36,905 nt of DNA, from contig JAFUKH010000040.1 in NCBI GenBank assembly GCA_017467845.1, positions 1 to 36,905 of the forward strand, in the 5' to 3' direction. The translations under genes and the position numbers were made by a program. Origin of the DNA: Lachnospiraceae bacterium (GTDB lineage Bacteria; Bacillota; Clostridia; Lachnospirales; Lachnospiraceae). Positions 23,353 to 33,486 of this stretch are shown here, piece after piece (the first letter of the stretch is position 1; every line of letters begins with the position of its first letter). The notes under the pieces were generated by a model. That model saw nothing but the letters and a program-made list of their open reading frames with translations. It searched no databases and was not told where the DNA came from.

Positions 23353-24693
23353 TTAGTACTTATTTAGCGGATTCCACCGTCCGCGCGCATAATGAATGAT
23401 AAAGAGGACGAAGAGGAGCATATTGTGGGCAATCATGCATGCCCATGCAGCTACCAGTCCCATTTCCAGAAGCTGGGTACAAATGAAGGTTCCTATGATG
23501 CGGATTCCCCACATGCCGATGATGTTGAAAATAAAGGGGACAATTGTCTTACCAACACCTTGCAGCATACCTTCGATAATGATGGACACTCCATAAAAGG
23601 GCTCTGATACGGCAACCATGCGAAGAACGATAGAGCCGAGAAGGATGACCTGAGTATCCTTGGTAAAGAGGTTCATCATTGCCGGTGCGAAGATAAAGAG
23701 GAGTCCACCGGAAATAATCATTAGGAGAACTTCGATAAGAATAATCATCTTGGCAAGGTCTTTCATGCGCTGTTTGTCTTTTGCACCGTAGGCATTGCCG
23801 GCCAGGGTGGCGGCAGCAGTCTGCATACCATAGCCCGGGATGTAGAATGCGGACTCTACGGTATTGGCAATGGTGTGTGCTGCGGTAGAGATCTCGCCCA
23901 GGGAATTAATCATGGAGGCAAAAAATACATAGCCAAGGGACGTTCCAAAACGTTGTAACATATTGGGAAAAGCCACCTTTAAGCAGGGGCGTAATATCTC
24001 CTTGTCCGGCTTAAAGCTTTGCCCTTTGGGGGAAAGCATGGGATGTCGCCAAAGCTTAACCGTAATGGCAACACCGCCGAAGGTAAAGGCGATGGCACTT
24101 GCGATGGCAGCACCGATAACTCCTAAATTCACACCATATATTAATATGCAATTCAGAATCACATTTATAATATTCACCCAGATCCCAATCAGCATAGGAG
24201 TCTTGGTGTCTCCGGCGGCACGTAGTGCTGTGCCGAAGATGATGGTAGCTGCTCTGGGCAGCATAGGTGTATATAGAATGAAAAAGTAAGTGGCGGAGAG
24301 CTTCTGAATAGATGGATCCACCTGCATCCATACCGGAACCATACCACTTAAAGAAAGGGTCAGTATGGTAAATAAGATACCGGATACCAGCGTTGCCAGA
24401 ACTGCCTGGGATACCACCCGGGAAGCAAGCTTTTCATCATCTGCGCCGTACGCTTTGGCGATAATGGACAGAAAGCCTACGGCAAGCGCTGAGATGGTAC
24501 TTCCCACCAGCCAGTTGACGGTGGTAGTAGCACCTACTGCAGCGGTAGCGGAGGTTCCCAGACTTCCTACCATGGCGGTGTCAATATATTGTACTGCGGT
24601 CTGCATCAGCTGTTCCAACATGGTGGGCCATGCCAGAGAGAAGATGACCGGTACCATTGCAAATTGGGATTGGTTTTTCTTTGTGTCAGTCAT
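23353..24693 (-). CDS. MATE-family multidrug/sodium antiporter
   Basis: This 446-residue protein has about 12 membrane helices and the two-fold repeat of MATE transporters: PTMLEQLMQTAVQYIDTAMVG in the first half and FPNMLQRFGTSLGYVFFASM in the second. It is expected to export cationic compounds in exchange for Na+ or H+; the substrate is unknown. The start is the ATG at 24693 (MTDTKKNQ), with GGGAG 7-8 nt before it; the open frame extends 43 codons upstream into the leader hairpin and promoter. A -35/-10 pair and a strong leader hairpin precede it. The gene is convergent with the AraC/GGDEF gene across the nuclease island. Confidence 0.92.
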   Translation of the reverse strand: MTDTKKNQSQFAMVPVIFSLAWPTMLEQLMQTAVQYIDTAMVGSLGTSATAAVGATTTVNWLVGSTISALAVGFLSIIAKAYGADDEKLASRVVSQAVLATLVSGILFTILTLSLSGMVPVWMQVDPSIQKLSATYFFILYTPMLPRAATIIFGTALRAAGDTKTPMLIGIWVNIINVILNCILIYGVNLGVIGAAIASAIAFTFGGVAITVKLWRHPMLSPKGQSFKPDKEILRPCLKVAFPNMLQRFGTSLGYVFFASMINSLGEISTAAHTIANTVESAFYIPGYGMQTAAATLAGNAYGAKDKQRMKDLAKMIILIEVLLMIISGGLLFIFAPAMMNLFTKDTQVILLGSIVLRMVAVSEPFYGVSIIIEGMLQGVGKTIVPFIFNIIGMWGIRIIGTFICTQLLEMGLVAAWACMIAHNMLLFVLFIIHYARGRWNPLNKY

Positions 24694-24709
24694 GGAATAC
24701 TCCCTAAAA

Positions 24710-24771
24710 TGTAACAGTTCAGGCGCGCCATTCGCAAAATCACGCCTGCACGGGTTGTCTGAACTGTTACA
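24710..24771 (-). promoter_or_regulatory. Hairpin in the MATE leader
   Basis: TGTAACAGTTCAG (24710-24722) and CTGAACTGTTACA (24759-24771) are perfect 13-bp inverted arms; AGGCG/CGCCT extends pairing inside. In the MATE messenger it lies between the promoter and the ribosome site and is followed by UUUU, so it could work as an attenuator, or as a repressor site in DNA. The trigger is unknown. Confidence 0.6.
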
Positions 24772-24793
24772 AGATAATCGTTTTAGCTTAGAA

Positions 24794-24822
24794 AGTCTAT
24801 CATTTTCGGTAGGAAAAGTCAA
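24794..24822 (-). promoter_or_regulatory. MATE promoter
   Basis: On the minus strand TTGACT (complement of 24817-24822) and TAGACT (complement of 24794-24799) are exactly 17 nt apart. The start of transcription would fall near 24787, about 95 nt before the MATE ATG. Confidence 0.65.
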
Positions 24823-24869
24823 CGAAGCATGGTAAGATAGTCATAAGTATTATCTAGGAGGATGCGACT

Positions 24870-26018
24870 ATGCTTTTGATTAGAAATGGTAATGTACATG
24901 ATGCGATTCATGCAGAAGTAAAGTTGATGGATATTTTGGTAGAGGATGGCAAGATTGCCGCTATGGGAGCCGGGCTTGATATTCCGGCAGGAGCAGAGGT
25001 CATCGATGCTACGGGCAAAGAGGTATATCCGGGCTTTGTGGAGGCTCACGGACATATTGGTCTGGACGGCTACGGTATCGGATATGAGGGCTGCGATTAT
25101 AATGAAATGAATGACATTGTTTCCCCGCAGCTTCGCGGGATTGATGGCGTAAAGCCTCAGGAGCCTACCTTCCTTAAGGCAGCAGAGGCAGGCGTTACTA
25201 CCGTGTGTGTTGGACCGGGAAGTGCTAATGTACTGGGTGGAACCTTTACCGTGATTAAGACGGTAGGTAATTCTGTGGATGAAATGCTGGTACGTGATGG
25301 TGTAGCAATGAAATGTGCCTTTGGCGAGAATCCAAAGAGATGCTATCGCGATAAGAAGGATTCTACACGTATGTCTACGGCGTCCCTCCTTCGTGAGATG
25401 CTTTTTAAGGCAAGAGAGTATATGGAGAAGAAGGAAGCGGCAGGAGATGACATTTTCAAGAAGCCTGCTTTTGATATGAAGATGGAGGCGTTAATTCCGG
25501 TAATTAAGGGGGAAATTCCCTTAAAGGCCCATGCTCATGCAGCAGTGGATATTATCACGGCTCTTCGTATTGCCAGAGAATTTGGTGTGAAGATTACCTT
25601 AGAGCATGTAACGGAAGGACATTTGATTGTGAAGGAACTAGTGGAGGCAAATGTTCCTCTTGCGGTGGGTCCTACACTTACCAATGCATCTAAGTTTGAG
25701 CTTCGTAATAAGAGTTGGACTACTCCGGGCATTCTTGCAGCTGCAGGTTGTCAGGTATCCATTATCACCGATTCACCGGTAATCAATCAGGAGTATCTTC
25801 CTCTTTGTGCAGGTATGGCGGTGAAGGCAGGAATGGATCCGTTTAAAGCATTGCAGGCCATTACCATTAATCCGGCAAAGCATGCGGGCGTAGCTGACAG
25901 AGTGGGTTCTTTAGAGGTAGGAAAGGATGCGGATGTCGTTATCTGTGACGGCTGTGCCTTTGAGGTATCTACGAATGTGGAATGTGTGCTTATTGACGGT
26001 AAACGTATAGGAGAATAA
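24870..26018 (+). CDS. Amidohydrolase (imidazolonepropionase/dihydroorotase-like fold)
   Basis: This 382-residue metal-dependent hydrolase has EAHGHIG for the HxH metal site, KAHAHAA and LEHVTEGH for further histidines, and ITDSP for the catalytic aspartate. The N-terminal and C-terminal strands (MLLIRNGNV and GKDADVVICDG) form the usual beta sandwich. Related proteins are annotated as amidohydrolases with no proven substrate. AGGAGG is 8 nt before the ATG. The GH115 gene starts 2 nt after its stop, so the two are very likely one operon, hinting that the substrate may be related to plant-polymer breakdown, which is inference. Confidence 0.87.
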   Translation: MLLIRNGNVHDAIHAEVKLMDILVEDGKIAAMGAGLDIPAGAEVIDATGKEVYPGFVEAHGHIGLDGYGIGYEGCDYNEMNDIVSPQLRGIDGVKPQEPTFLKAAEAGVTTVCVGPGSANVLGGTFTVIKTVGNSVDEMLVRDGVAMKCAFGENPKRCYRDKKDSTRMSTASLLREMLFKAREYMEKKEAAGDDIFKKPAFDMKMEALIPVIKGEIPLKAHAHAAVDIITALRIAREFGVKITLEHVTEGHLIVKELVEANVPLAVGPTLTNASKFELRNKSWTTPGILAAAGCQVSIITDSPVINQEYLPLCAGMAVKAGMDPFKALQAITINPAKHAGVADRVGSLEVGKDADVVICDGCAFEVSTNVECVLIDGKRIGE

Positions 26019-26020
26019 CC

Positions 26021-29000
26021 ATGGGATTTTGTATTAACAAAGGGGATTTCGTAAAGCTGGTCTACAGTGAGAAGGAGACGGAGGCCGTAAAGTATGCGGT
26101 GAACAGTCTTCGCAGAGATTTGATGCGTGTACTGGATGCAAAGATTAATGCAGATGTAAATCTCCCCATGAAGGAAATTTACGTGGGAACTGCCCGGGTG
26201 GCAGATTATGCGGTATGTTGTGAAGAGGGACCAAAGGAAGCTTTTACCGTTAAGGTGGTGGGAGAAGCTTTATATATCTGTGGAGCGGATCGCAGAGGTA
26301 CTATCTATGGAATCTACGATTTCTGCCAGAACATGCTGGGAGTATCCCCATGGTATTTCTTCGGGGATGTGCCGGTGAAGGAGAAGCTTTCCATAGAACT
26401 GCCGGAGGGGTATGAAAAGACGGACTATCCATCCATTGAATATCGTGGAATCTTTATAAATGATGAGGAAGAATTGGAGCACTGGGTACAGCGTTATATG
26501 GGTGAGGAAACCATCGGTGTGAAGACCTACGAGCATATTTTTGAGCTGCTTCTTCGTTTGAAACTAAACTATATCTGGCCTGCCATGCATGTGAATTCCT
26601 TCAACATCAAGCAGGAAAACGGAGCACTTGCCAATCGTATGGGAATCGTAGTGGGAACTTCCCACTGCGATATGTTGATGCGCAGTAACAATAGAGAATG
26701 GAAGCCTTGGATTGCGAAGAAGGGGTACGAAGGCGTGGAGTATGACTATTCCATCCCTGGAAGAAATCGTGAGATTTTGCAGGAATACTGGAGGGAAAGC
26801 GTAGAGCAGAACAAGGATTTTGAAGTAAGCTATACCCTTGGTATGCGCGGTATTCATGATTCAGGCTTTGAGGTACGCGGGCTGGAAGGTAAGGCCGGGG
26901 AAGAGCTTTTAAAAGCGAAGATACAGCTTCTTTCGGACGTTATGACCTATCAGTATCAGATGCTGGGAGATGTACTCCGGAAGAAAACACAGATGAATTT
27001 TGTACCCTACAAAGAGGTACTTGAATTGTATGATAATGGGCTGGAAGTGCCGGAGGATATGACCTTGATCTGGGTAAATGATAACTATGGTTATGTGCGC
27101 AGATATCCGGGAGAGAAGGAAAAAGCAAGAAAGGGTGGAAATGGAATTTACTTCCACAATTCCTATTGGGCACCGCCGGGAAATTCTTATCTGTTTATTT
27201 GTTCCATACCTCTTGCCCATACCCGTAATGAGTTAAAGAAGGCTTATGAGGAGGGAATCCGTAAGCTTTGGGTAACCAATTTCGGAGCTATTAAACCTTT
27301 GGAACAGCAGCTTTCCTTCTATGCAGCTTATGCTTGGACGGCAGGCAGAGAGGACGCTGAGACGGAAGATGAGCAGCTTTTCCTGGAAAACTGGATTAAC
27401 CAGACCTTTAGTGGTAATCATGGGAAAGAGTTGGCACCTCTTTTGGTAAAATTTGACCAGCTTACCAATGTGCGTAAGTTAGAACACATGGATAGTGATG
27501 TGTTCAGTCAGGTTTCCTACGGAGATGAAGGTGCAGGTCGTTTGCATGAGTATGAAGCGATGTTTGAGATTGTGAACCGTATTCATGAAAGTCTTCCGAG
27601 ACAGGAAAAAGATGCCTTTTTCCAGATGGTTGCCATGAAGATACATGCAGCGTATTATACCTATGCCATGTATTATTACGCGGATAGAAGCGTGTTGTCC
27701 ATGAAGCAGGAAAAGATGACTGCGGCAGATAAGTATACCAAGCTTTCTTTAGAGTATGACCACGCCAGAAGAAGCATGCTCTACTACTATAATCATGTGA
27801 TGAGCAATGGAAAGTGGAATGGTATGGTGACACCGGAAGATTTCCCGCCACCAAGAACCAATATGCATCCGGCAGCAATGCCGGCACTTGCTGTAGGGGA
27901 GAAGGAGCTGAAGCTTTGCACATGGGGAGGCGAGGAGATGCTTACCTTTGTAACCGGTAAGAAGAAGTGGTTTGAGCTGGCAAATGCCGGAGAAGGCGAG
28001 ATTCTGTGCAAGATTAAGGTCCCTTCCTATGTGAATCTATGCTGCGAAGGCTTTGAGGAATCAAAAGGAGCGGCAACCGGGGAAAACCGTGTATTTGTGG
28101 GCTCTGTGGCTCAGGATAGCCGTTTTATTGTTTGGGTAGAGAAGGAAAGCCTTTTATCTGATAAGAGAGGCATAATCGAGATATATGACATGGATAATAG
28201 CACTTCCATGGAGATTCCGGTGGAAGTAATCGCAGGATTTGCAGGAGGACTTTCGGTAGAAGAGGATGGTTATCTTGTGGTAGAGGCATCCGATTATCTG
28301 GAAAAGGATACTTCTGTGCAGGTGATTAAAGGACTGGGCCGTGGTAAGGGCACTTTGGTAGAGGGAAGAGTGGAAGGAACCACTGTGTCCTATGAAGTAA
28401 CCCTTCGAAGCCCGGGGGAGCACACCTTAGAACTGCATAGATTCCCGACGCTGAACAGTGTGGGTAGACTTCGCATTGGTGTATCTGTGGATGATGGAGA
28501 AGTGCAGGTGCTGGAAAGCTTTACCAATGATGAACATAAAGGTAACTGGAAGGGCAATGTGCAGAATAATGTGGACAAGATATATCTGCAGCTTCCCTTC
28601 ATGGGAGCGGGAAAACACCGGATTACCTTCCATGTGATGGATAAGTATGTGGCATTCAGTAGATTTGTAATTTATACTGCCGCACGTAAGCAGGCCAGTC
28701 TGGTATATGATTTTGAGAATCAGAGCCTGCCAAAGGAATGGGATTTGCAGGGCTTTTTAAAGGAATTCTACGGTGAGGAGGCTGCCAAGTTGCAGCCAAG
28801 ACCGGTGTTGTATCTGACTACTCAGCGGAAGGGAGATACCTTATGTCTGGAGGATGTAAGCATTTCCCCTCGGTGGTATGGTAGCAAGGTAACACCTCAG
28901 TATTTCCTGGACAAAGGACAGAGCATCTTTGGAGAAGAAGGTGGGGTACATATTGATATGGCATCTGCGCTGGCCTTGACAGAATATGCTTCTATGGAAG

Positions 29001-29410
29001 GAGAGGGATGGCTTTACTGTAACAGCCCTTCCTATGGAGAAAGCGGCCTTGCTATGTATATTCGCGAAGAAGGACTGCGCTTTGCGGTAGAAGATGCGCC
29101 AAAGCTTCGATATAAAATTGCTGTACATGGAGGAAAATACCGTATCTGGATTCGAACCTTCTGCTGGGGAAATGATGCGTCCCACTTTACCTTGGGGCTG
29201 GATGGAAAAGTACTTGAAGAAAAGGAATTGTATGGCGGAAAAAATATCTGGACTTATTCCAGTGAAAATGTCTGGAAGTGGATTCCGGCAGTGGAGCTGG
29301 AGCTTACGCCGGGTGAGCATTTATTGGAAGTGTATGCCCTTAGTTCCCGCCTGCGTATGGAGCAGATTTATATAGCATCAGGGGATGATCTTCCGCCTGT
29401 GACACCATAA
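26021..29410 (+). CDS. GH115 alpha-glucuronidase
   Basis: This 1129-residue protein has the GH115 pattern: an N-terminal alpha/beta domain (ADRRGTIYGIYDFCQNMLG), the barrel start YPSIEYRGIFINDEEEL, then LRLKLNYIWPAMHVNSFN, LGMRGIHDSGFE and WVNDNYGYVRRYP, a long helical region and C-terminal beta domains (to about 1129; GEHLLEVYALSSRLRMEQI). GH115 enzymes remove alpha-1,2-linked (methyl)glucuronic acid from xylan or its oligomers. There is no signal peptide, so it should act on imported oligosaccharides. GGAG precedes the ATG. The operon ends at the long palindrome. No xylanase or transporter lies in the window. Confidence 0.9.
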   Translation: MGFCINKGDFVKLVYSEKETEAVKYAVNSLRRDLMRVLDAKINADVNLPMKEIYVGTARVADYAVCCEEGPKEAFTVKVVGEALYICGADRRGTIYGIYDFCQNMLGVSPWYFFGDVPVKEKLSIELPEGYEKTDYPSIEYRGIFINDEEELEHWVQRYMGEETIGVKTYEHIFELLLRLKLNYIWPAMHVNSFNIKQENGALANRMGIVVGTSHCDMLMRSNNREWKPWIAKKGYEGVEYDYSIPGRNREILQEYWRESVEQNKDFEVSYTLGMRGIHDSGFEVRGLEGKAGEELLKAKIQLLSDVMTYQYQMLGDVLRKKTQMNFVPYKEVLELYDNGLEVPEDMTLIWVNDNYGYVRRYPGEKEKARKGGNGIYFHNSYWAPPGNSYLFICSIPLAHTRNELKKAYEEGIRKLWVTNFGAIKPLEQQLSFYAAYAWTAGREDAETEDEQLFLENWINQTFSGNHGKELAPLLVKFDQLTNVRKLEHMDSDVFSQVSYGDEGAGRLHEYEAMFEIVNRIHESLPRQEKDAFFQMVAMKIHAAYYTYAMYYYADRSVLSMKQEKMTAADKYTKLSLEYDHARRSMLYYYNHVMSNGKWNGMVTPEDFPPPRTNMHPAAMPALAVGEKELKLCTWGGEEMLTFVTGKKKWFELANAGEGEILCKIKVPSYVNLCCEGFEESKGAATGENRVFVGSVAQDSRFIVWVEKESLLSDKRGIIEIYDMDNSTSMEIPVEVIAGFAGGLSVEEDGYLVVEASDYLEKDTSVQVIKGLGRGKGTLVEGRVEGTTVSYEVTLRSPGEHTLELHRFPTLNSVGRLRIGVSVDDGEVQVLESFTNDEHKGNWKGNVQNNVDKIYLQLPFMGAGKHRITFHVMDKYVAFSRFVIYTAARKQASLVYDFENQSLPKEWDLQGFLKEFYGEEAAKLQPRPVLYLTTQRKGDTLCLEDVSISPRWYGSKVTPQYFLDKGQSIFGEEGGVHIDMASALALTEYASMEGEGWLYCNSPSYGESGLAMYIREEGLRFAVEDAPKLRYKIAVHGGKYRIWIRTFCWGNDASHFTLGLDGKVLEEKELYGGKNIWTYSSENVWKWIPAVELELTPGEHLLEVYALSSRLRMEQIYIASGDDLPPVTP

Positions 29411-29422
29411 TATTTTTAATGA

Positions 29423-29643
29423 AGAGCTGTGGCACTGCCACAATGTCATTTAGCCCGGAAATTATGCAGAGAGGGAATGATGTGTTTTATGAAGACCGTT
29501 GGAAAACGTCAGTACTTAGCGAAGTATTTTCGAGCTTAGTACTGTTACGTTTTACATCGAGCGAGAGCGTGTCTGAATAAAACACATCGTTCCCTCTCGG
29601 AGCAATTTCCGGGCTAAATGACATTGGGTCTTGCCATGGCTCT
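29423..29643. repeat. 221 bp imperfect palindrome with terminator-like end
   Basis: The outer arms 29423-29496 and 29571-29643 pair over about 73 positions and include a perfect 22-bp block (29442-29463 with 29602-29623, core TTTAGCCCGGAAATT). An inner stem, 29503-29520 with 29534-29553, pairs around the loop GAAGTATTTTCGA. The right end is followed by TTTTT, so on the plus strand the outer stem could end the GH115 messenger. The size and nesting are far beyond a normal terminator and suggest a palindromic mobile element (MITE-like) or a structured RNA. No coding frame lies inside it. Confidence 0.85.
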
Positions 29644-29803
29644 TTTTACATATTTTGCAGTGGGAAATTACCAAATTGGAGTGATTATTTTTGGTGAAAA
29701 TAGCAAAAGAAAATTGGTACTTTTTGGCTAGTAGCTCATTTAAAAAAATGATATAATAAGCCTAAATTAGTACCAAAGTACCCTTGGGGTAAAAGGAGTC
29801 GCT
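29644..29803 (+). promoter_or_regulatory. AT-rich leader of the chemoreceptor gene
   Basis: A perfect TATAAT sits at 29752-29757, about 45 nt before the start; no good -35 is visible at 17 nt. AAAAGGAG (29792-29799) is the ribosome site. No cyclic di-GMP riboswitch pattern was recognised. Confidence 0.5.
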
Positions 29804-32158
29804 ATGTTAGAGAATGAGAAAAATGAAACCACACAGACAGAAAATCGAGAGGTTATGGAGTTAACTACTCCGGAAGAAAAGAAGGGGTTAAAGCTACCGA
29901 AACGTTCCAAGGAGAAGAAGGTGAAAGAGCCGAGAAAGCCCAAGGAACCAAAGGTTCCAAAGGAGAAGAAGGTGAAGGAACCCAAAGCTCCTAAGGAAGG
30001 CAAAAAGGTGGATTTGTCTAAGGCTGCAGGTGCGGTGAAGTCCGTGAAGTGGTCTAAACTATATGACAATAAGGTGGTAAAATTCTTGTCCGAGAAGCGG
30101 GGCGAGATGGGCAGGAGTATTATGGGAACTTTGACAACCAGTGCGATTTTACCGGTTATTTTCATGGTAATCATGGGTGTGGTAAGCTATGCTACGGCAT
30201 CCAATGCATTGGTTAGTAACACCGAAGAATCTGCAACAGCTACAGTAGTGGCAGTGGCCGATTATTTGGGAGTTATCTGTGACAATATTTCTTCTAAGGC
30301 AGCAGAGCTGGTATCTAACAATGATATTAAGGATTACTACCAGAAGCTATATGAAAACCGAGGAGACACGGTAGCAGAGGATACGCTGACAGCAGCGAAA
30401 TCTACCTTAGGGCAGGCCAAAATCAGTAACAAGTATATGTTCAGTTATTCCATTATCCCGGTGGGCGGTAAGATTGCAACCTCTTTAACCGGAGCATTGC
30501 CGGATGACCATTGGGCATTGTATGAAGCAACGGCAGAAGGTCAGGCATTTGCGGCGGACAAGAAGCTGAAGTCTTCCTGGTTTGGTTATCATAGTTTTGT
30601 AGATGAATATTATTATGCAACTCCTGATAAGTATGGTCTTGCATATTTCCGTGAATTTATTCAGAACGATGCCATGCTGGTACTTGATATTGATATTAAC
30701 GTTCTGACGGAGATGTTAATGAGTATGGATACCGGTGAGGGAAGTATCAAGGCGATTGTTTCACCGGACGGGCGTGAAATCGGTGTAATGGATGGTGCAG
30801 AAGCTGCATATACCATCGATGGCGTAGAGACGAGCTGGTTTGCCGGTACTAAATATTTTGAGAAGTATAAAGATAGCGAAGTAGCAGGCGCGGAAGAAGT
30901 TACGGTAGGTCTTAAGAAATACTTATATATCTATGCACCTGTTGAAAGTACAGGAATCATGCTCTGTGCACTGATTCCACAGGATACTCTGGTTGCAGAT
31001 GCGCAGCCGATTTTCTGGTTGACTGTATTAGTGGTACTCATTGCGGGTGCGATTGCACTCTTCAACGGTATCTCAATTGCCAACGGTATTAAGAGAACGT
31101 TGCAGCATGTCATTGGTGACTTAGAGAAGGTGGAGAAGGGAGATTTATCCGTAAACTTCACTGTAAAGCGTAAGGATGAATTCCTACAGCTGGCAACGGG
31201 ACTGAACAACATGCTTGGCGGTATTCGTCAGCTCATTACTGATACCTCTAAATTCGGTGAGGAAGTAAATATCATGTCTGAGGAGCTGGCATCAAGTGCT
31301 TCTGACTTAAGAGAGGCAATGGATCAGGTGCTTGTGGCTGTAGATGAGGTTTCTACCGGGGCACAGCATCAGGCGGAAGAGACAGAGAACAGTAATGAGA
31401 AGATGCAGGGCTTATCCGATAACTTAACGATTATCTCCGATAAGACCGCTTCTATGGAATCTATGGCAGATGCGGTGATGACCTCGGTAGAAAAGGGTCA
31501 GGAAATCGTAGATGTATTGACAGATAAGGCAGACAAGACATCTGCACTTACCAAAGAGCTGAGTATTGAGATGGAGGCTGTTGATAAGCGTACCAAGGAA
31601 ATCGAAGGCTTTGTACAGATGATTAATGAAATTGCAGGTCAGACCAATCTCCTTTCTTTAAATGCATCCATTGAGGCTGCAAGAGCGGGAGAGCATGGCA
31701 GAGGATTTGCAGTTGTAGCAGAGGAAATCCGTAAGCTGGCTGACCAGTCTAAGGAATCTGCAAATAAGATTAAGGAAATTGTTGGAGGTATTACAGAGAC
31801 TACCCAGCGTACATCCGTAGCAGCAAAGAGTACGGACGATATGATGAGGGAGCAGATGGCTGCCTTAGAAAGTACAGTTACCGTATTCCATGAAATCCGT
31901 GAGACTACTTTAGGACTTGTGGATAACCTCCGTAAGACCGTGGAAGGTATGAATCGTATCATGGGTGAGAAGGTAGAAGTTGGAGATTCTCTCCAGAACA
32001 TCGCAGCAATCTCTGAAGAAGCAGCAGCTTCCGTAGAAGAAATCAATGCAACCATCAGCGAGCAGGTAAATATGATTGCCAGACTTGCAGAGCAGGCAGA
32101 CGCTCTGAAGGGTCAGATGACGGATATGAATTCTTCATTGGAGAAGTTCCAGTTATAA
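29804..32158 (+). CDS. Methyl-accepting chemotaxis protein with Lys/Pro-rich N-terminus
   Basis: This is a 784-residue receptor. Residues 1-100 form a long cytoplasmic tail with imperfect repeats of KEPKxPKEKKV type, which is unusual for chemoreceptors. Membrane helices lie at about 107-130 and 402-425, with a dCache-like sensor outside between them. HAMP follows (about 425-480), then the signalling domain with the highly conserved tip [20 protein letters not shown] and [12 protein letters not shown] (about 608-645), which binds CheA and CheW. No C-terminal CheR-binding pentapeptide is seen. The ligand is unknown. The gene stands alone between a palindrome and a terminator. Confidence 0.93.
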   Translation: MLENEKNETTQTENREVMELTTPEEKKGLKLPKRSKEKKVKEPRKPKEPKVPKEKKVKEPKAPKEGKKVDLSKAAGAVKSVKWSKLYDNKVVKFLSEKRGEMGRSIMGTLTTSAILPVIFMVIMGVVSYATASNALVSNTEESATATVVAVADYLGVICDNISSKAAELVSNNDIKDYYQKLYENRGDTVAEDTLTAAKSTLGQAKISNKYMFSYSIIPVGGKIATSLTGALPDDHWALYEATAEGQAFAADKKLKSSWFGYHSFVDEYYYATPDKYGLAYFREFIQNDAMLVLDIDINVLTEMLMSMDTGEGSIKAIVSPDGREIGVMDGAEAAYTIDGVETSWFAGTKYFEKYKDSEVAGAEEVTVGLKKYLYIYAPVESTGIMLCALIPQDTLVADAQPIFWLTVLVVLIAGAIALFNGISIANGIKRTLQHVIGDLEKVEKGDLSVNFTVKRKDEFLQLATGLNNMLGGIRQLITDTSKFGEEVNIMSEELASSASDLREAMDQVLVAVDEVSTGAQHQAEETENSNEKMQGLSDNLTIISDKTASMESMADAVMTSVEKGQEIVDVLTDKADKTSALTKELSIEMEAVDKRTKEIEGFVQMINEIAGQTNLLSLNASIEAARAGEHGRGFAVVAEEIRKLADQSKESANKIKEIVGGITETTQRTSVAAKSTDDMMREQMAALESTVTVFHEIRETTLGLVDNLRKTVEGMNRIMGEKVEVGDSLQNIAAISEEAAASVEEINATISEQVNMIARLAEQADALKGQMTDMNSSLEKFQL

Positions 32159-32187
32159 AGTTAGGTAAGGATAAAGTAAGGATAAAG

Positions 32188-32222
32188 AAAACCGGGTTAC
32201 CGCTTATGCGGTGCCCGGTTTT
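32188..32222. terminator. Terminator between convergent genes
   Basis: AAAACCGGG (32188-32196) and CCCGGTTTT (32214-32222) pair, and ACCGC/GCGGT extends the stem after one mismatch; the loop is TTAT. Its A and T ends serve both strands, ending the receptor and the F420-ligase-like gene. Confidence 0.88.
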
Positions 32223-32241
32223 CGATTTTATAGATATTGAA

Positions 32242-33435
32242 TTAATCGTTGGTGTAGTTGTCGAAGTAGCCCTGAATTAAGATAACAGGAGTACCCTTGT
32301 CACCGGAACCGCTGGTTAAGTCACAGAGAGAACCGATTAAGTCAGTGAGCTGTCTTGGGGTAGTACCCTGAGAAGCCATGTTACCAACTAAGTTGCTGTC
32401 CTTGGTCTTGATGCTGTTGGAGATCGCTTCCTTCAACTCAGCACCGCTTAAGTTAGCAAAATCGTTGTCAGCTAAATACTTAAGCTTTAACTCGTTAGGA
32501 GTACCGATAAGACCATCAGTGAATGCAGGAGATACTACAGGGTCTGCAAGCTCCCAAATCTTACCCTGAGGATCCTTGAATGCGCCGTCGCCGTAAACCA
32601 TAACTTCTACGTGCTTGCCGGTCTTCTCTAAAATCTGAGCCTGAATGTCAAGAACTAAGTCCTTGCACTCCTGAGGGAATAATTTAATCTTGTCCTCGGT
32701 AGACTTGTTAGAACCAAGTAAACCGTACTTTGCATTGAAGCCGCTTCCGTTAATGGAAGCAGTCATAATATCATCTAAACCGCATACAACCTTAGCACCG
32801 TTCTCTTTTAAGATACGCTTGGTACGAACACGGGTGTGAATATCACAGTTGATGATACGATCTGTATAGTTAAGAATAGTCTTAGCCTGATTAGCGAAGA
32901 TTACTTCAACCTCAGCACCAGCTTCTTTGATAATGTTGGAATAGTAATCTACATAATCAACACCGGTTAACTCATGAACATTCTCGCCGAATAATTCACG
33001 ATACTTCTCTAATGTTAATACATCAGAGTAAGGATTGATACCTGCTTCATCAAGCTGGTCGTAAGTAAGAAGTGCATTACCAACCTCATCGCTTGGGTAG
33101 CTGAGCATTAATACAACCTTCTTGCATCCCATTGCAATACCCTTTAAGTTGATTGCAAAACGGTTACGGGAAAGGATAGGGAAAATAACACCAACGGTCT
33201 CTCCGCCTAACTTTGCTTTTACATCAGCTGCGATGTCCTGAACAGTAACGTAGTTACCCTGAGCACGTGCAACGATAGACTCTGTTAATGCGATAACATC
33301 TCTGTCTCGTAATTCAAATCCTTCGCTGGCAGCTGCTTCTAATACGCTGTTAACTGTCATGTCCACCAGATTGTCGCCTTCACGAATGATAGGGCAACGA
33401 ATACCTCTTGAAACTGTACCGACTCTTCTTTCCAT
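32242..33435 (-). CDS. Coenzyme F420-0:L-glutamate ligase-like protein
   Basis: This 397-residue protein matches the CofE/F420_ligase family (PF01996): GTVSRGIRCPIIREGDNLVD, DRDVIALTESIVARAQGN and VMVYGDGAFKDPQGKIWELA. In archaea and actinobacteria this fold adds glutamate to F420-0. Clostridia are not known to make F420 and no other F420 gene is visible here, so the true substrate is unknown; another gamma-glutamyl ligation is possible. Codon choice is strongly biased (GTA, CTT, ACC, AAC-rich) like valS, and the promoter is near consensus, so it is probably abundant. AGAGGAT lies about 10 nt before the ATG. Confidence 0.85.
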   Translation of the reverse strand: MERRVGTVSRGIRCPIIREGDNLVDMTVNSVLEAAASEGFELRDRDVIALTESIVARAQGNYVTVQDIAADVKAKLGGETVGVIFPILSRNRFAINLKGIAMGCKKVVLMLSYPSDEVGNALLTYDQLDEAGINPYSDVLTLEKYRELFGENVHELTGVDYVDYYSNIIKEAGAEVEVIFANQAKTILNYTDRIINCDIHTRVRTKRILKENGAKVVCGLDDIMTASINGSGFNAKYGLLGSNKSTEDKIKLFPQECKDLVLDIQAQILEKTGKHVEVMVYGDGAFKDPQGKIWELADPVVSPAFTDGLIGTPNELKLKYLADNDFANLSGAELKEAISNSIKTKDSNLVGNMASQGTTPRQLTDLIGSLCDLTSGSGDKGTPVILIQGYFDNYTND

Positions 33436-33486
33436 AATTTTTTTATCCTCTTTTTCAAAGTTTATGTGTCAAAAAAACACGAACCA

